A stretch of DNA of 64,000 nucleotides from Sphingobacterium sp. SRCM116780 (lineage in GTDB: Bacteria > Bacteroidota > Bacteroidia > Sphingobacteriales > Sphingobacteriaceae). Positions 63,174-64,000 of this stretch are shown here, in pieces. Position 1 is the first letter of the stretch; every line of letters starts with the position of its first letter. Position numbers and translations under genes: made by a program. Location of the stretch: contig NZ_CP090446.1 of NCBI RefSeq assembly GCF_021442025.1, forward strand, positions 2,170,001-2,234,000, written 5' to 3'. The notes below the pieces were generated by a model, which was given only the letters and a program-made list of their open reading frames with translations, was not told the origin of the DNA and did not search any database.

Positions 63174-63608
63174 ATGCAAAACGAAAAATTCAATCGATAC
63201 TCATTCATTCTGGAGCGAACGGCAAAAAAAGTAAAACAATTTGCTCAAAATTCATTTTCCAATAACGGATTTGACATTACAGTAGACCAATGGACAATCA
63301 TTAAAACGCTCTACGAAAATGACAGTCTATTACAGAAAGAATTGGCGGAAAAATGTAATAAGGATCAACCCACATTGACACGTATTGTCGATATATTAAT
63401 AAAAAAGGGATTGACCGAAAGAATAGTACATCCTTCTGATCGCCGTGGACTCTATGTTCATTTAACAGAAGAGGGACAAAAAAAAGTAGCCTTGTTATCC
63501 CCTATTATTGCCAACATTCGAATGAAGGCTTGGGACAATTTAACAGAGCAGGACTTTACAGAGCTGACCCGTATTCTTGATAAGATTTATAATAATTTAA
63601 ATGACTAA
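63174..63608 (+). CDS. MarR-family regulator before the ferredoxin reductase gene
   Basis: 144 residues from the ATG at 63174 (154 if the ATG at 63144 were used, but that one lies at the promoter edge). The winged helix is 'DITVDQWTIIKTLYENDSLL', 'LAEKCNKDQPTLTRIVDILI' and the wing 'HPSDRRGLYVHLTEEGQ'. The reductase gene starts at once downstream, so they are co-transcribed and probably both controlled by this protein; ligand unknown. Confidence 0.88.
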   Translation: MQNEKFNRYSFILERTAKKVKQFAQNSFSNNGFDITVDQWTIIKTLYENDSLLQKELAEKCNKDQPTLTRIVDILIKKGLTERIVHPSDRRGLYVHLTEEGQKKVALLSPIIANIRMKAWDNLTEQDFTELTRILDKIYNNLND

Positions 63609-63618
63609 AAATCGTAAT

Positions 63619-64000
63619 ATGATTACAACAGACATATGTATTATAGGCGCTGGTCCTGTCGGATTATTTGCTGTATTTGAAGCAGGTTTATTAAAAATGA
63701 GATGCCATCTTATTGATGTTTTACCCCAAGTTGGAGGTCAATTATCAGAGATATATCCACATAAACCAATTTATGATATCCCCGGTTATCCAACGATCCG
63801 TGCGCAGGAATTGATTGAGAATCAAATGAAACAAATTGAACCATTTAAACCGACATTTACCTTAGGTGAACGTGTTGATGGTTTAGAAAAACAAGAGGAC
63901 GGTTCTTATATCGTGATAAGTTCTGAAGGCACCAAAATTTATTGTCAAGTTGTCGTTATTGCCGGTGGATTAGGTTGTTTTGAACCGCGAAAACCAGAAA
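63619..64000 (+). CDS. ferredoxin-NADP reductase, thioredoxin-reductase-like type (cut at window end)
   Basis: 127 residues visible; the gene runs off the right edge. The FAD site is 'CIIGAGPVGLFAVFEAGLL' followed by 'VGGQLSEIYPHKPIYDIPGY', the signature of type 2 ferredoxin-NADP reductases (YumC-like), which lack the CxxC pair of thioredoxin reductase in this part. 'VVVIAGGLG' is the end of the first FAD half. An ATG at 63601, overlapping the MarR stop, is in frame and gives six more residues; the ATG at 63619 agrees better with relatives. In one transcript with the MarR gene. Confidence 0.88.
   Translation, partial: MITTDICIIGAGPVGLFAVFEAGLLKMRCHLIDVLPQVGGQLSEIYPHKPIYDIPGYPTIRAQELIENQMKQIEPFKPTFTLGERVDGLEKQEDGSYIVISSEGTKIYCQVVVIAGGLGCFEPRKPE

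Overview
The window looks like chromosomal DNA of a Sphingobacterium/Pedobacter-type member of the Bacteroidota. It is AT-rich, at least 25 genes or transcripts carry the Bacteroidota -7 promoter box (TAnnTTTG), Shine-Dalgarno sequences are rare, and several families are typical of the phylum (DUF5686 outer-membrane protein, fused SecDF, long NusB, long PurF, FeoB-associated Cys-rich protein). Almost all of it is ordinary chromosomal gene content. I see no rRNA, tRNA, CRISPR array, transposase, integrase or phage module.

Layout. 0-2.5 kb: a DUF1573 lipoprotein (cut by the window edge), nusB and a leucine-dehydrogenase-like gene, all on the minus strand. 2.6-4.4 kb: an ABC exporter. 4.5-5.4 kb: a small orphan gene with a structured leader, then a non-coding stretch with an 11-bp tandem repeat. 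5.4-7.5 kb: mtfA-like peptidase, a lipoprotein and dps. 7.7-16.7 kb: a large pseudouridine synthase, a DUF5686 barrel, a lipoprotein, a GlcD/GlcF-type fusion and a FUSC-like membrane protein. 16.8-21.5 kb: an Lrp regulator with an EamA exporter, then a 5'-nucleotidase split into two genes and an MFS transporter. 21.5-25 kb: purF-type and purN purine genes around a thioredoxin-like protein, then an unlisted Cys-rich 59-residue protein. 25-28.4 kb: an MFS transporter, a hotdog protein, and a lipoprotein/SCO/cytochrome c operon. 28.7-35 kb: a TetR-controlled RND efflux operon. 35-40.3 kb: an M60 peptidase, glmM, PAP2 phosphatase, ZIP transporter and a MarR regulator. 40.3-43 kb: a Fur-box-controlled feoA-feoB operon with a third small gene. 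43-49.4 kb: an amino-acid permease, a class IV aminotransferase, an RluD-like synthase, an ACC-deaminase-like enzyme and three small genes. 49.4-57.6 kb: a giant alpha-2-macroglobulin-like protein and ppk1. 57.6-64 kb: guaB, a small barrel protein, secDF, a MarR regulator and the start of a ferredoxin-NADP reductase.

Promoter boxes often sit only 5-20 bases before the start codon. I used this to move six starts inward from the longest open frame (ABC exporter, Lrp, 5'-nucleotidase C-domain, TetR, ACC-deaminase-like, second MarR); the macroglobulin start was moved on signal-peptide and ATG grounds.

I found no clear new multi-gene system. The most interesting points are the loss of the general-base lysine in the leucine-dehydrogenase-like protein, loss of the thioester motif in the macroglobulin, the start codon folded into a hairpin upstream of the 90-residue orphan, a perfect 22-bp palindrome abutting the purF-type promoter, the Cys-rich miniprotein, and the 11-bp tandem repeat.
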